A stretch of 64,000 bases of DNA, taken from contig JAPSJW010000004.1 in NCBI GenBank assembly GCA_031177985.1, positions 124,001 to 188,000 on the forward strand, given 5' to 3'. Below the pieces are notes generated by a model. It saw nothing but the letters and a program-made list of their open reading frames with translations, ran no database searches and had not been told where the DNA came from. Of this stretch, positions 8,167 to 15,983 are shown in pieces. Origin of the DNA: Microbacteriaceae bacterium (GTDB taxonomy: Bacteria > Actinomycetota > Actinomycetes > Actinomycetales > Microbacteriaceae). Each line of letters starts with the position of its first letter. Within the stretch, counting starts at the first letter, position 1. The translations under genes were made by a program, and so were the position numbers.

Positions 8167-8895
8167 TCAGACGCCGAGCGGGCGGATGAGCTGGGGGCCG
8201 TTGTTCCGCACGGCACCGACCTCCGGGCCGACGGGGTGGTACTCGGCGCGTTCCGCCGTGACGACTCCGCCCGCGGCGACCGCCTCGAGGAGGTACTCGT
8301 CGCCCTCGGTGTGCGGATCGAGCCAGTCGTCGAGCAGCTCGGGTGCCAGCAGCACGGGCATCCGGTCGTGGATCGGGGCCAGAGGGCCTTGCGAGTCCTG
8401 CGTGACGATCGTCGTCGACAGCAGCCAGCGGCCGGGCGCTCCCTCGGCGGCGGAGGGGTCGCGCCACCACTCGTACAGCGCGGCGAACAGCATGAGCTCC
8501 CCCTCGGGGAGGGCGATGTACTGGGGGGTCTTCTCCCCGTCGACGGTGCTCCACTCGTAGTAGCCGTTCGCGGGGATGGCACCGCGCCGCTTCACGAGCG
8601 CCTCGCGGAAAGACGGCTTCGTCGTGACCGTCTCGATCCGCGCATTGAACAGGGGCGGTCCGTCGGCCGGTCCCTTCGACCAGCCCGGCACGAGTGCCCA
8701 TCTGGCCGCCGCGATCCGCCGGTCCGGCTCGGTCCACTCGTCCCCGCCGCGGGGCAAGGAATCGACGATGAGCGGCACCGGGTCGGTCGGCGCGACATTC
8801 CACGAGGGGCTCGGCAGATCGTCGCCGACGATGTCGACGTCGAACAGCGTCACCAGATCGGCTGGCTCGATGGCTACCACGAAACGACCGCACAC
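8167..8895 (-). CDS. SRAP domain protein (YedK/HMCES family), abasic-site DNA-protein crosslinker
   Basis: SRAP proteins use an N-terminal cysteine to crosslink abasic sites in single-stranded DNA, shielding them at replication forks. The mature protein begins Met-CGRF, so Cys2 becomes the N-terminal nucleophile once Met is removed. This fixes the start at GTG 8895, although longer in-frame starts exist. Conserved residues are visible: Asn84 in FNARIET, Glu114 in GYYEW and His176 in PIHDRMPVLL, matching the catalytic set of E. coli YedK. The length of 242 residues is normal. A GAGAAT box 8 nt upstream supports the same start. Confidence 0.93.
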   Translation of the reverse strand: MCGRFVVAIEPADLVTLFDVDIVGDDLPSPSWNVAPTDPVPLIVDSLPRGGDEWTEPDRRIAAARWALVPGWSKGPADGPPLFNARIETVTTKPSFREALVKRRGAIPANGYYEWSTVDGEKTPQYIALPEGELMLFAALYEWWRDPSAAEGAPGRWLLSTTIVTQDSQGPLAPIHDRMPVLLAPELLDDWLDPHTEGDEYLLEAVAAGGVVTAERAEYHPVGPEVGAVRNNGPQLIRPLGV

Positions 8896-8903
8896 GAGCA
8901 CGG

Positions 8904-8909
8904 ATTCTC
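8904..8909 (-). promoter_or_regulatory. Predicted -10 element, SRAP gene
   Basis: GAGAAT on the minus strand, 8 nt before GTG 8895. It independently supports the short, Cys2-exposing start. Confidence 0.38.
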
Positions 8910-8950
8910 GCACGAGCTGTCTATCGCTCATACTGGGGACACGCGGTGCA

Positions 8951-8978
8951 CGCCCCCAGTCCGGGGGCGCGGTACGAT
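8951..8978 (+). promoter_or_regulatory. Promoter region of the second tetR gene with a GC hairpin/operator-like inverted repeat
   Basis: CGCCCCC (8951-8957) and GGGGGCG (8963-8969) form a 7-bp inverted repeat. It is followed by TACGAT (8973-8978), a good -10 hexamer 30 nt before the GTG start. The repeat sits where a TetR repressor would block its own promoter; this is inference. Confidence 0.35.
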
Positions 8979-9008
8979 GGCCGCACCAGCCACCTGAAGG
9001 AGTCCTCC

Positions 9009-9653
9009 GTGCCCGAAACCTCCCTTGCCACGGTGCAGGAGGGAGTCGTCTCTCTCCGGAACGAGCCCGTCCAGGCTCGCAGCACCGCACGACTGACCGC
9101 TCTCCTCGACGCCGCAGCGGCGGTCGTCGACGAGCTCGGCTATGAGCGTCTGACCACAGCAATGGTCGCGGAGCGCGCCGGCGCCTCGATCGGCACCGTC
9201 TACCGCTACTTCCCCGACCGGATCGTCGTGCTGCAGGCGCTCGCCGCCCGGAACTACGACCGCGTCATCGCGAAGATCCGCGACATCATCGCGGACGAGA
9301 GCCACGGCAGCTGGCTCGAAGCGATGGCCACCGTGTACGACCGTGCTCTCGTCGAGGCCTACCGCTCCGAGCCCGGCTTCCGTTCGCTGCGCGTCGGCGA
9401 CGTGATCGACCTGCGCCCCGTGAGCAACCCGCAGACCCACAACTCCCGCGTCGCCGAGGTCATGCACCTCGCCCTCGTCGAGCGCTTCGGTGTCTCCGAC
9501 ACCGAGGAGGCCCGCCTGGCGTTCGAGTGCTCGATCGAGATCTCCGATGCACTGGTGACCCGCGCGTTCGCCCGCGATGCCAAGGGCGACGAGCGATTCC
9601 TCGCCAAGGGCCGCGAGATCGTGCGTGACCTGCTCGAGCCCGTGCTGGGCTGA
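9009..9653 (+). CDS. TetR/AcrR family transcriptional regulator
   Basis: A 214-residue TetR-type regulator. Residues 20-70 hold the DNA-binding domain: RLTALLDAAAAVVDELGYER then LTTAMVAERAGASIGTVYRYF. The C-terminal ligand domain has ARNYDRVIAKIRDIIADES and YRSEPGFRSLRVGDVIDLRP, a pattern common in actinobacterial regulators of unknown ligand. The GTG start at 9009 is preceded by AAGGAG at ideal spacing. It is followed by its own terminator and then an osmoprotectant transport operon on the same strand, which it could regulate, but nothing in the sequence proves that. Confidence 0.87.
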   Translation: MPETSLATVQEGVVSLRNEPVQARSTARLTALLDAAAAVVDELGYERLTTAMVAERAGASIGTVYRYFPDRIVVLQALAARNYDRVIAKIRDIIADESHGSWLEAMATVYDRALVEAYRSEPGFRSLRVGDVIDLRPVSNPQTHNSRVAEVMHLALVERFGVSDTEEARLAFECSIEISDALVTRAFARDAKGDERFLAKGREIVRDLLEPVLG

Positions 9654-9667
9654 GGTCCACCGTCGAG

Positions 9668-9700
9668 AGCGCCCGTTCCCGTGCCCGGGGACGGGCGCTT
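9668..9700 (+). terminator. Terminator hairpin after tetR
   Basis: AGCGCCCGT (9668-9676) pairs with ACGGGCGCT (9691-9699), a 9-bp GC stem with a short loop, 15 bp after the tetR stop. The rest of the gap to 9847 holds CCGAA-N4-TTCGG (9735-9748), a possible operator or chance palindrome. Confidence 0.65.
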
Positions 9701-9846
9701 CGTCGTCTGCGCCAAACCACGCCTTGGCTCGGTTCCGAACTGTTTCGGGGCGCCCCGGGAATGTCGGCGTCGAGCCCTAGTGTTGAAACGAGCGAAGCGC
9801 TACGGCACGCACAGCACCGCCGACAGCAAGGGATGAGGCTGCGCCC

Positions 9847-10674
9847 ATGATCGAGTTCCGTTCCGTGAGCAAGCAGTTCCCCGATGGCACGCTGGCCGTC
9901 GACGACTTCTCCCTCGTGATGCCCTCGCGCAAGACCACCGTGCTCGTCGGCTCCTCCGGCTCGGGCAAGACGACGATCCTGCGGATGATCAACCGGATGG
10001 TCGATCCCACCGGTGGGGCGGTGCTCATCGACGACGAGGACATCTCGGGCCTCGAGCCGGTCGCTCTGCGTCGCCGCATCGGCTACGTCATGCAGAACGG
10101 CGGACTGCTGCCGCACTTCAAGGTCGTCGACAACATCGCCACGGTGCCCGTGCTGACCGGAGTGCCGCGCGGCGCCGCCCGCGAGCAGGCGCTCACCCTG
10201 ATGGACACGGTCGGCCTCGATCGCTCCCTCGCCGACCGCTACCCGAGCCAGCTCTCCGGTGGACAGCAGCAGCGCGTGGGGGTGGCGCGGGGCCTCGCGG
10301 CGAACCCCAACATCCTGCTCATGGACGAGCCGTTCGGCGCCGTCGACCCCATCGTGCGCGCCGAGCTGCAGCAGGAGACCATCCGGCTCCAGCGCGAGCT
10401 CGATAAGACGGTGGTCTTCGTGACGCACGACATCGACGAGGCGTTCCTGCTCGGCGACCAGGTGGTCATCCTCGAGAAGGGCGGACGCATCGCCCAGGTC
10501 GGCAGCCCCACCGAGATCCTCGCCGATCCCGCGAGCGAGTTCGTCGCGGACTTCATCGGCGCCGACCGCGGGAAGCGGGCGCTCAGCATCCGCCGCACCG
10601 AGCGGGGCGCCATCCTCGTCGACAGCGAGGGCCGGGCTGCAGGAGTGCTGGTCGACGGAGGGCCCACCGCGTGA
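9847..10674 (+). CDS. Osmoprotectant (glycine betaine/choline type) ABC transporter ATP-binding protein
   Basis: ATPase of a quaternary-amine uptake system. Walker A is GSSGSGKTTILRMINRM, the signature is [18 protein letters not shown], and Walker B is ILLMDEPFGAVDPIVR. The IRLQRELDKTVVFVTHDIDEAFLLGD region is typical of OpuCA/ProV proteins. At 275 residues it lacks the tandem CBS domains found in longer OpuCA proteins that sense ionic strength, so gating by salt must differ. Only the short tail ILVDSEGRAAGVLVDGG is present. It begins a four-gene operon with stop-start overlaps. The precise substrate (betaine, choline, carnitine) is not resolved. Confidence 0.9.
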   Translation: MIEFRSVSKQFPDGTLAVDDFSLVMPSRKTTVLVGSSGSGKTTILRMINRMVDPTGGAVLIDDEDISGLEPVALRRRIGYVMQNGGLLPHFKVVDNIATVPVLTGVPRGAAREQALTLMDTVGLDRSLADRYPSQLSGGQQQRVGVARGLAANPNILLMDEPFGAVDPIVRAELQQETIRLQRELDKTVVFVTHDIDEAFLLGDQVVILEKGGRIAQVGSPTEILADPASEFVADFIGADRGKRALSIRRTERGAILVDSEGRAAGVLVDGGPTA

Positions 10675-11369
10675 ACTGGGTCTGGAACAACCTCGACCTG
10701 ATCGGCGAGCTGACGCTGGAGCACATCCGGCTGAGCATTCCGCCGATCCTGCTCGGATTCCTGATCTCGATCCCGCTCGGCTTTCTCGCCTATCGGTTCA
10801 AGCTGACGCGAGGGCTGCTGCTCACGGTCGCGGGACTGCTGTACACGATCCCGTCGCTGGCGCTGTTCGTGATCCTGCCCCCGATCATCGGCGTCAGCTA
10901 CCTCAGCGAGGTCAACATCACCATCGCCCTGACGATCTACGCGGTCGCGATCATGGCGAGATCGGTCGCGGATGCGCTTGGCTCGGTCGATCCGGCGGTG
11001 CGTCAATCTGCGACGGCGGTCGGATTCAGCAGCTGGCGCCGTTTCTGGCAGGTCGAGTTCCCCCTGGCTGGCCCCGTCATCCTCGCCGGGCTGCGGGTCG
11101 CCTCGGTCAGCACGGTGAGCCTCGTGACCGTCGGCATCTTCATCGGCATCGAGAGCCTGGGGTACCTCTTCACGAACGGGTTGCAGCGGCGGATCTTCGC
11201 CGAGGTGCTGACGGGAGTAGTGATGACGGTGATCGTCGCGCTTCTCATCGATGCGATCCTGGTGCTCATCGGGCGGCTGCTCATGCCGTGGACGAACCCG
11301 GGGACTCGCAGGTCGGCCAACCGCACTGCGACACAGCTGCCTCTAGCGCAAGGTGGTGGCGCTCGATGA
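10671..11369 (+). CDS. Osmoprotectant ABC transporter permease (first of two)
   Basis: A 232-residue inner-membrane subunit of the OpuCB/ProW type. Hydrophobic segments include IPPILLGFLISIPLGFLAY, LLLTVAGLLYTIPSLALFVI and VITIALTIYAVAIMARSVAD-like helices. The cytoplasmic EAA loop is around ALGSVDPAVRQSATAVGFSS and couples to the ATPase. The GTG start overlaps the ATPase stop by 4 bp (GTGA). The presence of two different permeases suggests a heterodimeric channel as in OpuC. Confidence 0.9.
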   Translation: MNWVWNNLDLIGELTLEHIRLSIPPILLGFLISIPLGFLAYRFKLTRGLLLTVAGLLYTIPSLALFVILPPIIGVSYLSEVNITIALTIYAVAIMARSVADALGSVDPAVRQSATAVGFSSWRRFWQVEFPLAGPVILAGLRVASVSTVSLVTVGIFIGIESLGYLFTNGLQRRIFAEVLTGVVMTVIVALLIDAILVLIGRLLMPWTNPGTRRSANRTATQLPLAQGGGAR

Positions 11370-12100
11370 ACCTGTTCACCGAAGCCATCGACTGGATCTT
11401 CTCGGCTGAACGCTTCCAGGGGTACAACCCTCTTGGGCTCCGCCTCGGCGAGCACCTGTGGTTCACGTTCCTCTCGCTGCTCCTCGCCGCTGCAATAGCC
11501 ATTCCACTGGGGTATCTGATCGGGCATACCGGGAAGGGGAGGAACCTCGCTGTCGGAATCTCCGGCGCCGCGCGAGCGCTCCCGTCCTTCGGTCTGATCG
11601 TGCTGCTGGTGCTCATAGTCGGCGTCACTCGTGCTCCAGCGGCGGCCGTCATCTCGTTCGTGCTGCTGGCGATCCCATCGATTCTCGCTGGGGCCTATTC
11701 CGGGCTCGAAGCCATCGACCGTCGCGTCATCGACTCGGCGCGTGCGATGGGCATGACCGAGTGGCAGATCCTGTGGAAGGTGGAGATCCCGCTCGGACTG
11801 CCCCTGCTCATCGGCGGTCTCCGCAGCGGAGCGCTCCAGATCGTGGCTACAGCAACTCTGGCCGCGTACATCGGCCTCGGTGGTCTCGGTATCTACATCT
11901 TCGAAGGCCTTCCGCTCCGGGATTACCCGCAGATGCTGGGCAGCGCGATCCTGATCGCCGCCCTTGCGCTCCTGCTCGACGCGCTCTTCGCGATCCTGCA
12001 GCAGTTCGTCGTCCCGCGCGGGGTCACCGCGGGACGCGTCAGAGACGACCGCGCGACGTCGACCCGGCGGCGCGCGGTGGCGGGGACCCCCGCCGAATGA
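11366..12100 (+). CDS. Osmoprotectant ABC transporter permease (second)
   Basis: A 244-residue permease paralogous to the preceding one. The EAA-type loop is AIDRRVIDSARAMGMTEWQI, followed by IPLGLPLLIGGLRSGALQIV and a conserved AAYIGLGGLGIYIFEGLPLR region. That region is characteristic of OpuCD-like proteins. I start it at ATG 11366, which overlaps the previous stop as ATGA; an earlier in-frame start would lie inside the upstream gene. The codon usage in 11300-11700 is slightly less extreme than around it but remains consistent with the neighbours. Confidence 0.9.
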   Translation: MNLFTEAIDWIFSAERFQGYNPLGLRLGEHLWFTFLSLLLAAAIAIPLGYLIGHTGKGRNLAVGISGAARALPSFGLIVLLVLIVGVTRAPAAAVISFVLLAIPSILAGAYSGLEAIDRRVIDSARAMGMTEWQILWKVEIPLGLPLLIGGLRSGALQIVATATLAAYIGLGGLGIYIFEGLPLRDYPQMLGSAILIAALALLLDALFAILQQFVVPRGVTAGRVRDDRATSTRRRAVAGTPAE

Positions 12101-12114
12101 GAAGAAGGATGGAC

Positions 12115-13032
12115 ATGTTCGCAGCAAGGAACAAAGGCCGGCTCGCCCTCGGCGCAGTCGCGGTCGGGGCGTCATTGGCCCTGGCAGGGTGTGCATCGGG
12201 TGATCCGCTAGCCCCGGACAGCGAAGGCGGCTCGGGCGAGTCGAACGAGACCATCGTGGTCGGCTCGCAGGCGTATTACTCGAACGAGATCATCGCCGAG
12301 ATCTACGCGCAGGCCCTCGAGAACGCCGGGTTCGACGTGGAGCGCGAGTTCCAGATCGGCCAGCGCGACGCCTACCTCCCCGCCCTCGAGAATGGCGAGG
12401 TGGACCTCTTCCCCGAGTACACGGGGAACCTCCTGCAGTTCTACGACGCCGAGACCACGGCCACGACCTCCGACGAGGTCTACGCCGAACTCGCCGACGC
12501 GCTGCCCGAGAACCTGACGGTGCTCGACCAGAGCCCCGCCACCGACCAGGACTCGTACAACGTCACCGCGGACTTCGCGGAGGAGAACGACGTCGAGTCG
12601 ATCGCCGACCTCGCCGGCATCGAGGGCCTCACCCTCGGTGGCAACGCCGAGCTCGCCGAGCGTCCGTACGGCCCCTCGGGCCTCGAGTCGGTCTACGGCG
12701 TGACCGTCGACTTCCAGGCCACCGGTGACACGACCGTAGAAGCGCTGACGGAGGGAACGATCGAGATCGCCAACGTCTACAGCGCCGACCCGCGCATCCA
12801 GACCCAGGATCTCGTGACGCTCGACGACCCCGAGGGTCTCTTCCTCGCCTCGAACGTCGTGCCCCTCGTGAACGCCGAGATCGCCGACGACATCGCCGAC
12901 GTGATCAACGAGGTCTCCGCCGCCCTCACGCCCGAAGGCCTCGTCGCCCTCAACGTGCAGAGCACCGAGGACGAGCTCTCGAGCGAGGACATCGCGACCC
13001 AGTGGCTCGAGGAGAACGGCTTCTCCGAGTAG
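12115..13032 (+). CDS. Osmoprotectant ABC transporter substrate-binding lipoprotein
   Basis: Extracellular binding protein of the OpuCC/ProX family, 305 residues. The N-terminus has basic residues, a hydrophobic core and the lipobox LALAGC, so it is predicted to be lipid-anchored. The mature part shows TIVVGSQAYYSNEIIAEIYA and GEVDLFPEYTGNLLQFY, hallmarks of the OpuAC domain, with LDDPEGLFLASNVVPLV near the end. Two in-frame ATGs lie just upstream (12097, 12109). I chose 12115 because AGAAGG sits 6 nt before it; ATG 12097 would overlap the permease stop and is a fair alternative. Confidence 0.9.
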   Translation: MFAARNKGRLALGAVAVGASLALAGCASGDPLAPDSEGGSGESNETIVVGSQAYYSNEIIAEIYAQALENAGFDVEREFQIGQRDAYLPALENGEVDLFPEYTGNLLQFYDAETTATTSDEVYAELADALPENLTVLDQSPATDQDSYNVTADFAEENDVESIADLAGIEGLTLGGNAELAERPYGPSGLESVYGVTVDFQATGDTTVEALTEGTIEIANVYSADPRIQTQDLVTLDDPEGLFLASNVVPLVNAEIADDIADVINEVSAALTPEGLVALNVQSTEDELSSEDIATQWLEENGFSE

Positions 13033-13044
13033 CACAGGGCAGTG

Positions 13045-13076
13045 GAGGGGCGGGTGCTGCGCGCATCCGCCCCTTC
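13045..13076. terminator. Bidirectional terminator between the osmoprotectant operon and dedA
   Basis: GAGGGGCGG (13045-13053) against CCGCCCCTTC (13067-13076) forms a 9-bp stem in the 45-bp gap between two convergent genes. It can serve both strands. Confidence 0.65.
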
Positions 13077-13077
13077 G

Positions 13078-13761
13078 TCATTCGTCAGCCGGTCCTTCGA
13101 CGGTGCGCGGGTCGCCGTCGGCCCGCTGCGCGCCATCACGGGCTGCGATTCGCTCGAGCGCCTTCTTGACGAAGAAGACGACGATGAGGAACGCGACGAT
13201 GATGCCGATGAACAGGTACCCCGCGTAGTGCAGCTGGTCGGCCAGCTGCCGGTAGGTGCCCGCGGCGGCGGAGCCGACCGAGACGTACGCGACCGACCAG
13301 AGGATGCACGCCGGAACCGTCCACGCGATGAAGGTGCGGTAGCGCATGGGGCTCATCCCCACTGTGAGCGGCACCAGCGAGTGCAGCACGGGGATGAACC
13401 GGGACAGGAAGATCGCGATGCCGCCGCGCCGGTCGAGGAAGTTCTCGGCCCGCACCCAGTTGCGCTCGCCGATCCAACGGCCGAGGCGGGATCGGCGGAT
13501 GCGGGGGCCGAAGAAGCGGCCCAGCGCGAAGCCGATGCTCTCACCGCAGAGTGCTCCGACGATCGCGGTGATCACGAGCGCGGTGTACTGCACGGGCCCG
13601 TCCACGGCGGTGCTCGCCACGATGACGACGGAGTCGCCGGGCACGATGAGCCCGATCAGCACGCTCGTCTCGAGGGTGATGGCGATGCCGGCGAGCGCGG
13701 TGCGCAGGACGGGATCGACACCCTGCACGAGATCGAGCAGCCAGGTGAGGATCTCGTTCAC
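13078..13761 (-). CDS. DedA family membrane protein (VTT domain)
   Basis: A 227-residue polytopic membrane protein of the DedA/VTT family, linked to recycling of undecaprenyl phosphate or other lipid carriers and to proton-dependent processes. The signature region is IGLIVPGDSVVIVASTAV, then CGESIGFALGRFFGPRIR and FLDRRGGIAIFLSRFIPVLH with the conserved R-x3-P. A further block is PLTVGMSPMRYRTFIAWTVP. The C-terminal tail is hydrophilic (VEGPADE). The family call is secure; the lipid substrate is not known. It is convergent with the osmoprotectant operon. Confidence 0.9.
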   Translation of the reverse strand: MNEILTWLLDLVQGVDPVLRTALAGIAITLETSVLIGLIVPGDSVVIVASTAVDGPVQYTALVITAIVGALCGESIGFALGRFFGPRIRRSRLGRWIGERNWVRAENFLDRRGGIAIFLSRFIPVLHSLVPLTVGMSPMRYRTFIAWTVPACILWSVAYVSVGSAAAGTYRQLADQLHYAGYLFIGIIVAFLIVVFFVKKALERIAARDGAQRADGDPRTVEGPADE

Positions 13762-13792
13762 ACCCGCTGAGCCTAGTGTCGCGCTGCGGGAG

Positions 13793-14569
13793 TCAGGCTG
13801 AGGATCGGATGGGACGGCGCAGGGCGTCCAGCCGAGCGCGCCAGGCGTCGAGACGGCCGGGCTCCTGAGCGAGCGACGGACCGTCGATCCAGCGGGTCAC
13901 GATGCGGATGCCGTGCAGCGCCGACAGAGCCCACACCTCGAGGCCCTCGAGCTCTGCGGGGGTCACCGACTCGTAGTGCACGTCGACCCCGGTCGCCGCC
14001 GCGATCGTGAGCACGGATCGCGCCGTGACGCTGTCGATGCGCGCCAGCTCCGGAGAGGGAGCGCACAGGAAGCCGCCACGCCACCAGACGAGCGCCGAGT
14101 ACGCGCCTTCGACGACGTAGCCCTCGGGGGAGAGGATCACGGTCTCGTTGGCACCGAGCGGCTGCACCGCTGTGCGGGCGCGACTCAGGCGCTCGAGATC
14201 CGGACCCTTGACGGTCGGCTGCAGCCGGGGATCCGCTCCACGGTGGGTCGCCAGCACCACCGACCGCTGACGCTCGGGCGCGTCCCGCAGGCGGAACAGC
14301 AGGCTGGGCGCCTCCCGCCGCGACTGCAGCTCCACCCGCGGGAACCAGTCGCCCGCCTCGGGCACGAGGTCGAGAGCCGCGTCCCAGAACGGGGCGGCGT
14401 CGGCGCGGCCGCCGATGCCCTCGAGGAAGCGTCGGCGGTGCAGGCCGAGGGCGAGCGCCCTGCCCTCCGTGACGAGCCAGGAGTCGGCGACCTCGACAGT
14501 CGTGAGCGCGGTGTCGCAGGACTCGACGAGCGCCAGCTCCGAGCCGGTCCAGCGGTACATGCTGCTCAT
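13793..14569 (-). CDS. Aminotransferase class IV, probable aminodeoxychorismate lyase (PabC-like)
   Basis: PabC splits 4-amino-4-deoxychorismate into 4-aminobenzoate and pyruvate for folate synthesis. This 258-residue protein has the fold-type IV pattern: ALALGLHRRRFLEGI at the N-terminal third, VKGPDLERLSRARTAVQPLG with the PLP-Lys region, and ANETVILSPEGYVVEGAYSA. The last block corresponds to the conserved D/NEVLLLDxxGxVxE motif of the family. Function is inferred mainly from its position: it is back to back with a PabB-like gene. The 12-bp gap between the two starts carries a shared, nearly symmetric promoter. Confidence 0.75.
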   Translation of the reverse strand: MSSMYRWTGSELALVESCDTALTTVEVADSWLVTEGRALALGLHRRRFLEGIGGRADAAPFWDAALDLVPEAGDWFPRVELQSRREAPSLLFRLRDAPERQRSVVLATHRGADPRLQPTVKGPDLERLSRARTAVQPLGANETVILSPEGYVVEGAYSALVWWRGGFLCAPSPELARIDSVTARSVLTIAAATGVDVHYESVTPAELEGLEVWALSALHGIRIVTRWIDGPSLAQEPGRLDAWRARLDALRRPIRSSA

Positions 14570-14582
14570 AGACTTCAGGCTA
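14569..14582. promoter_or_regulatory. Compact divergent promoter for pabC-like and pabB-like genes
   Basis: TAGACTTCAGGCTA is a near-palindrome spanning the 12-bp gap. On the plus strand TAGACT is 7 nt before ATG 14582; on the minus strand TAGCCT is 7 nt before ATG 14569. Each -10 box overlaps the other gene's start codon. Confidence 0.55.
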
Positions 14583-15901
14583 TGCGCGACGGCACCCGCG
14601 TGCTGCGGCACTCGTTCCCCGACGGGTGGGTCGACCCGGAGGCCGTCTTCCGCTCCCGGTTCGCCGACGGCGACGCCGTCTTCTGGCTCGACGCGTCGTC
14701 GGGCGCCGGTCGGAGCGCCATGGGCGAGCTCGAGGACATCGTCGGCGGCGACGGGGTGCTGAAGGACGTGAGCGCCTCGCTGCGAGCGTCTCCCGATCGG
14801 CTGGACGACTTCCCCCTCGGTTGGGTCGGCTGGCTCGGCTACGAGTTCCGCGGTACGACGACGGGGGAGCCGGTCGCGCATCCGTCCGCCCATCCAGTGG
14901 CGGTGCTCGGACGAGTGCGCCGTGCTCTCGAGTTCGACGCCGACCGGGGAACGGTGACCCTCGTCGCCGAGGCCCAGGACTGGGCGGGGGAGACCGGGAG
15001 CTGGCGCGACAGGATGCTGGCCGTGCTGCGTGAGGCGGCGCCGACGCCCGAGCTCGGCGGGGCTCCAGACACCGTGGTGGCTCGCTGGCGCTCGTCCGAC
15101 GAGCAGTACCTCGCCGCCATCCGTGCCTGCCAGGAGGCGATCGCCGCGGGCGACGCGTACCAGCTCTGCCTCACCGACGAGCTCGTCGCCGAGGGGCATT
15201 GGGACCCGGTCGAGACCTACTCCGCCCTCCGCTCCGCGAGCCCGACGCACCACGGCGCCTTCCTCCGGGTCGACGGCATCACGCTGCTGTCGGCGAGCCC
15301 CGAGCAGTTCCTGGAGGTGACCGCCGACGGCGTCGTCACGACCAAGCCGATCAAGGGAACGCGTCCCCGCGGGGAGGACGCGGAAACGGATGCCGCGCTC
15401 CGCTCCGCGCTCGCCGCGGACGAGAAGGAGCGGGCCGAGAACCTCATGATCGTCGACCTGATGCGCAACGACCTCGGCCGGGTGTGCGAGCTGGGGTCCG
15501 TCGAGGTAACCGCACTGCTCGAGGTGGAGAGCTACGCGCAGGTGCATCAGCTGGTGAGCACGATCCGGGGACGGCTGAAGCCGGGCCTGACCGCGGTCGA
15601 CGCGCTGCTCGCGTGCTTCCCGGCCGGATCCATGACCGGCGCCCCGAAGATCAGCGCGACCCGCATCCTGGACGCGCTGGAGCGCCGACCGCGGGGCCTC
15701 TACTCGGGCGTCTTCGGGCGCCTCGGCCGGAACGGCTCCGCGGACCTCGCCATGACCATCCGGTCGATCGTGCTCGACGCCGACGGCGCCACGATCGGCG
15801 CGGGAGGCGGCATCACCGCGCTCTCGGTGCCCGAGAAGGAGCTCGCCGAGAAGGAGCTCAAGGCCGCCGCCCTGGTAGCGGCGCTCCGCCGCCGAGGCTG
15901 A
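14582..15901 (+). CDS. pabB: Chorismate-binding enzyme, aminodeoxychorismate synthase component I (PabB-like)
   Basis: PabB aminates chorismate to 4-amino-4-deoxychorismate in folate synthesis. The 439-residue protein has the chorismate-binding C-terminal half: [59 protein letters not shown] and [20 protein letters not shown], ending in [15 protein letters not shown]. The PIKGT motif favours PabB over TrpE. The N-terminal third (WLGYEFRG) is shorter than in TrpE. There is no fused glutamine amidotransferase, so a PabA partner is expected elsewhere. The start at 14582 follows a -10 box by 7 nt. Confidence 0.85.
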   Translation: MRDGTRVLRHSFPDGWVDPEAVFRSRFADGDAVFWLDASSGAGRSAMGELEDIVGGDGVLKDVSASLRASPDRLDDFPLGWVGWLGYEFRGTTTGEPVAHPSAHPVAVLGRVRRALEFDADRGTVTLVAEAQDWAGETGSWRDRMLAVLREAAPTPELGGAPDTVVARWRSSDEQYLAAIRACQEAIAAGDAYQLCLTDELVAEGHWDPVETYSALRSASPTHHGAFLRVDGITLLSASPEQFLEVTADGVVTTKPIKGTRPRGEDAETDAALRSALAADEKERAENLMIVDLMRNDLGRVCELGSVEVTALLEVESYAQVHQLVSTIRGRLKPGLTAVDALLACFPAGSMTGAPKISATRILDALERRPRGLYSGVFGRLGRNGSADLAMTIRSIVLDADGATIGAGGGITALSVPEKELAEKELKAAALVAALRRRG

Positions 15902-15934
15902 CCCGGGAACACCGGGCGCACCGCATCCGTTCGC

Positions 15935-15940
15935 TACTCT
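15935..15940 (+). promoter_or_regulatory. Possible -10 element of leuS
   Basis: TACTCT in the 82-bp gap before leuS, giving a leader of about 40 nt that contains a GGGGC/GCCCC repeat. No clear -35 is seen. Confidence 0.25.
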
Positions 15941-15983
15941 GTACGGGGCTGTTTCCGGCCCCCATCCCCGCGAAAGAGACCCT

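Noticed and set aside
9735-9748. CCGAA-N4-TTCGG palindrome before the osmoprotectant operon as an operator
   Set aside because: It is a single short copy with no second site and no link to a known motif, so chance is likely in GC-rich sequence.
10671-12100. Horizontal transfer of the osmoprotectant permease genes, because codons look slightly less GC-rich
   Set aside because: The difference is small and confined to part of the second permease; gene order and overlaps are those of a normal operon.
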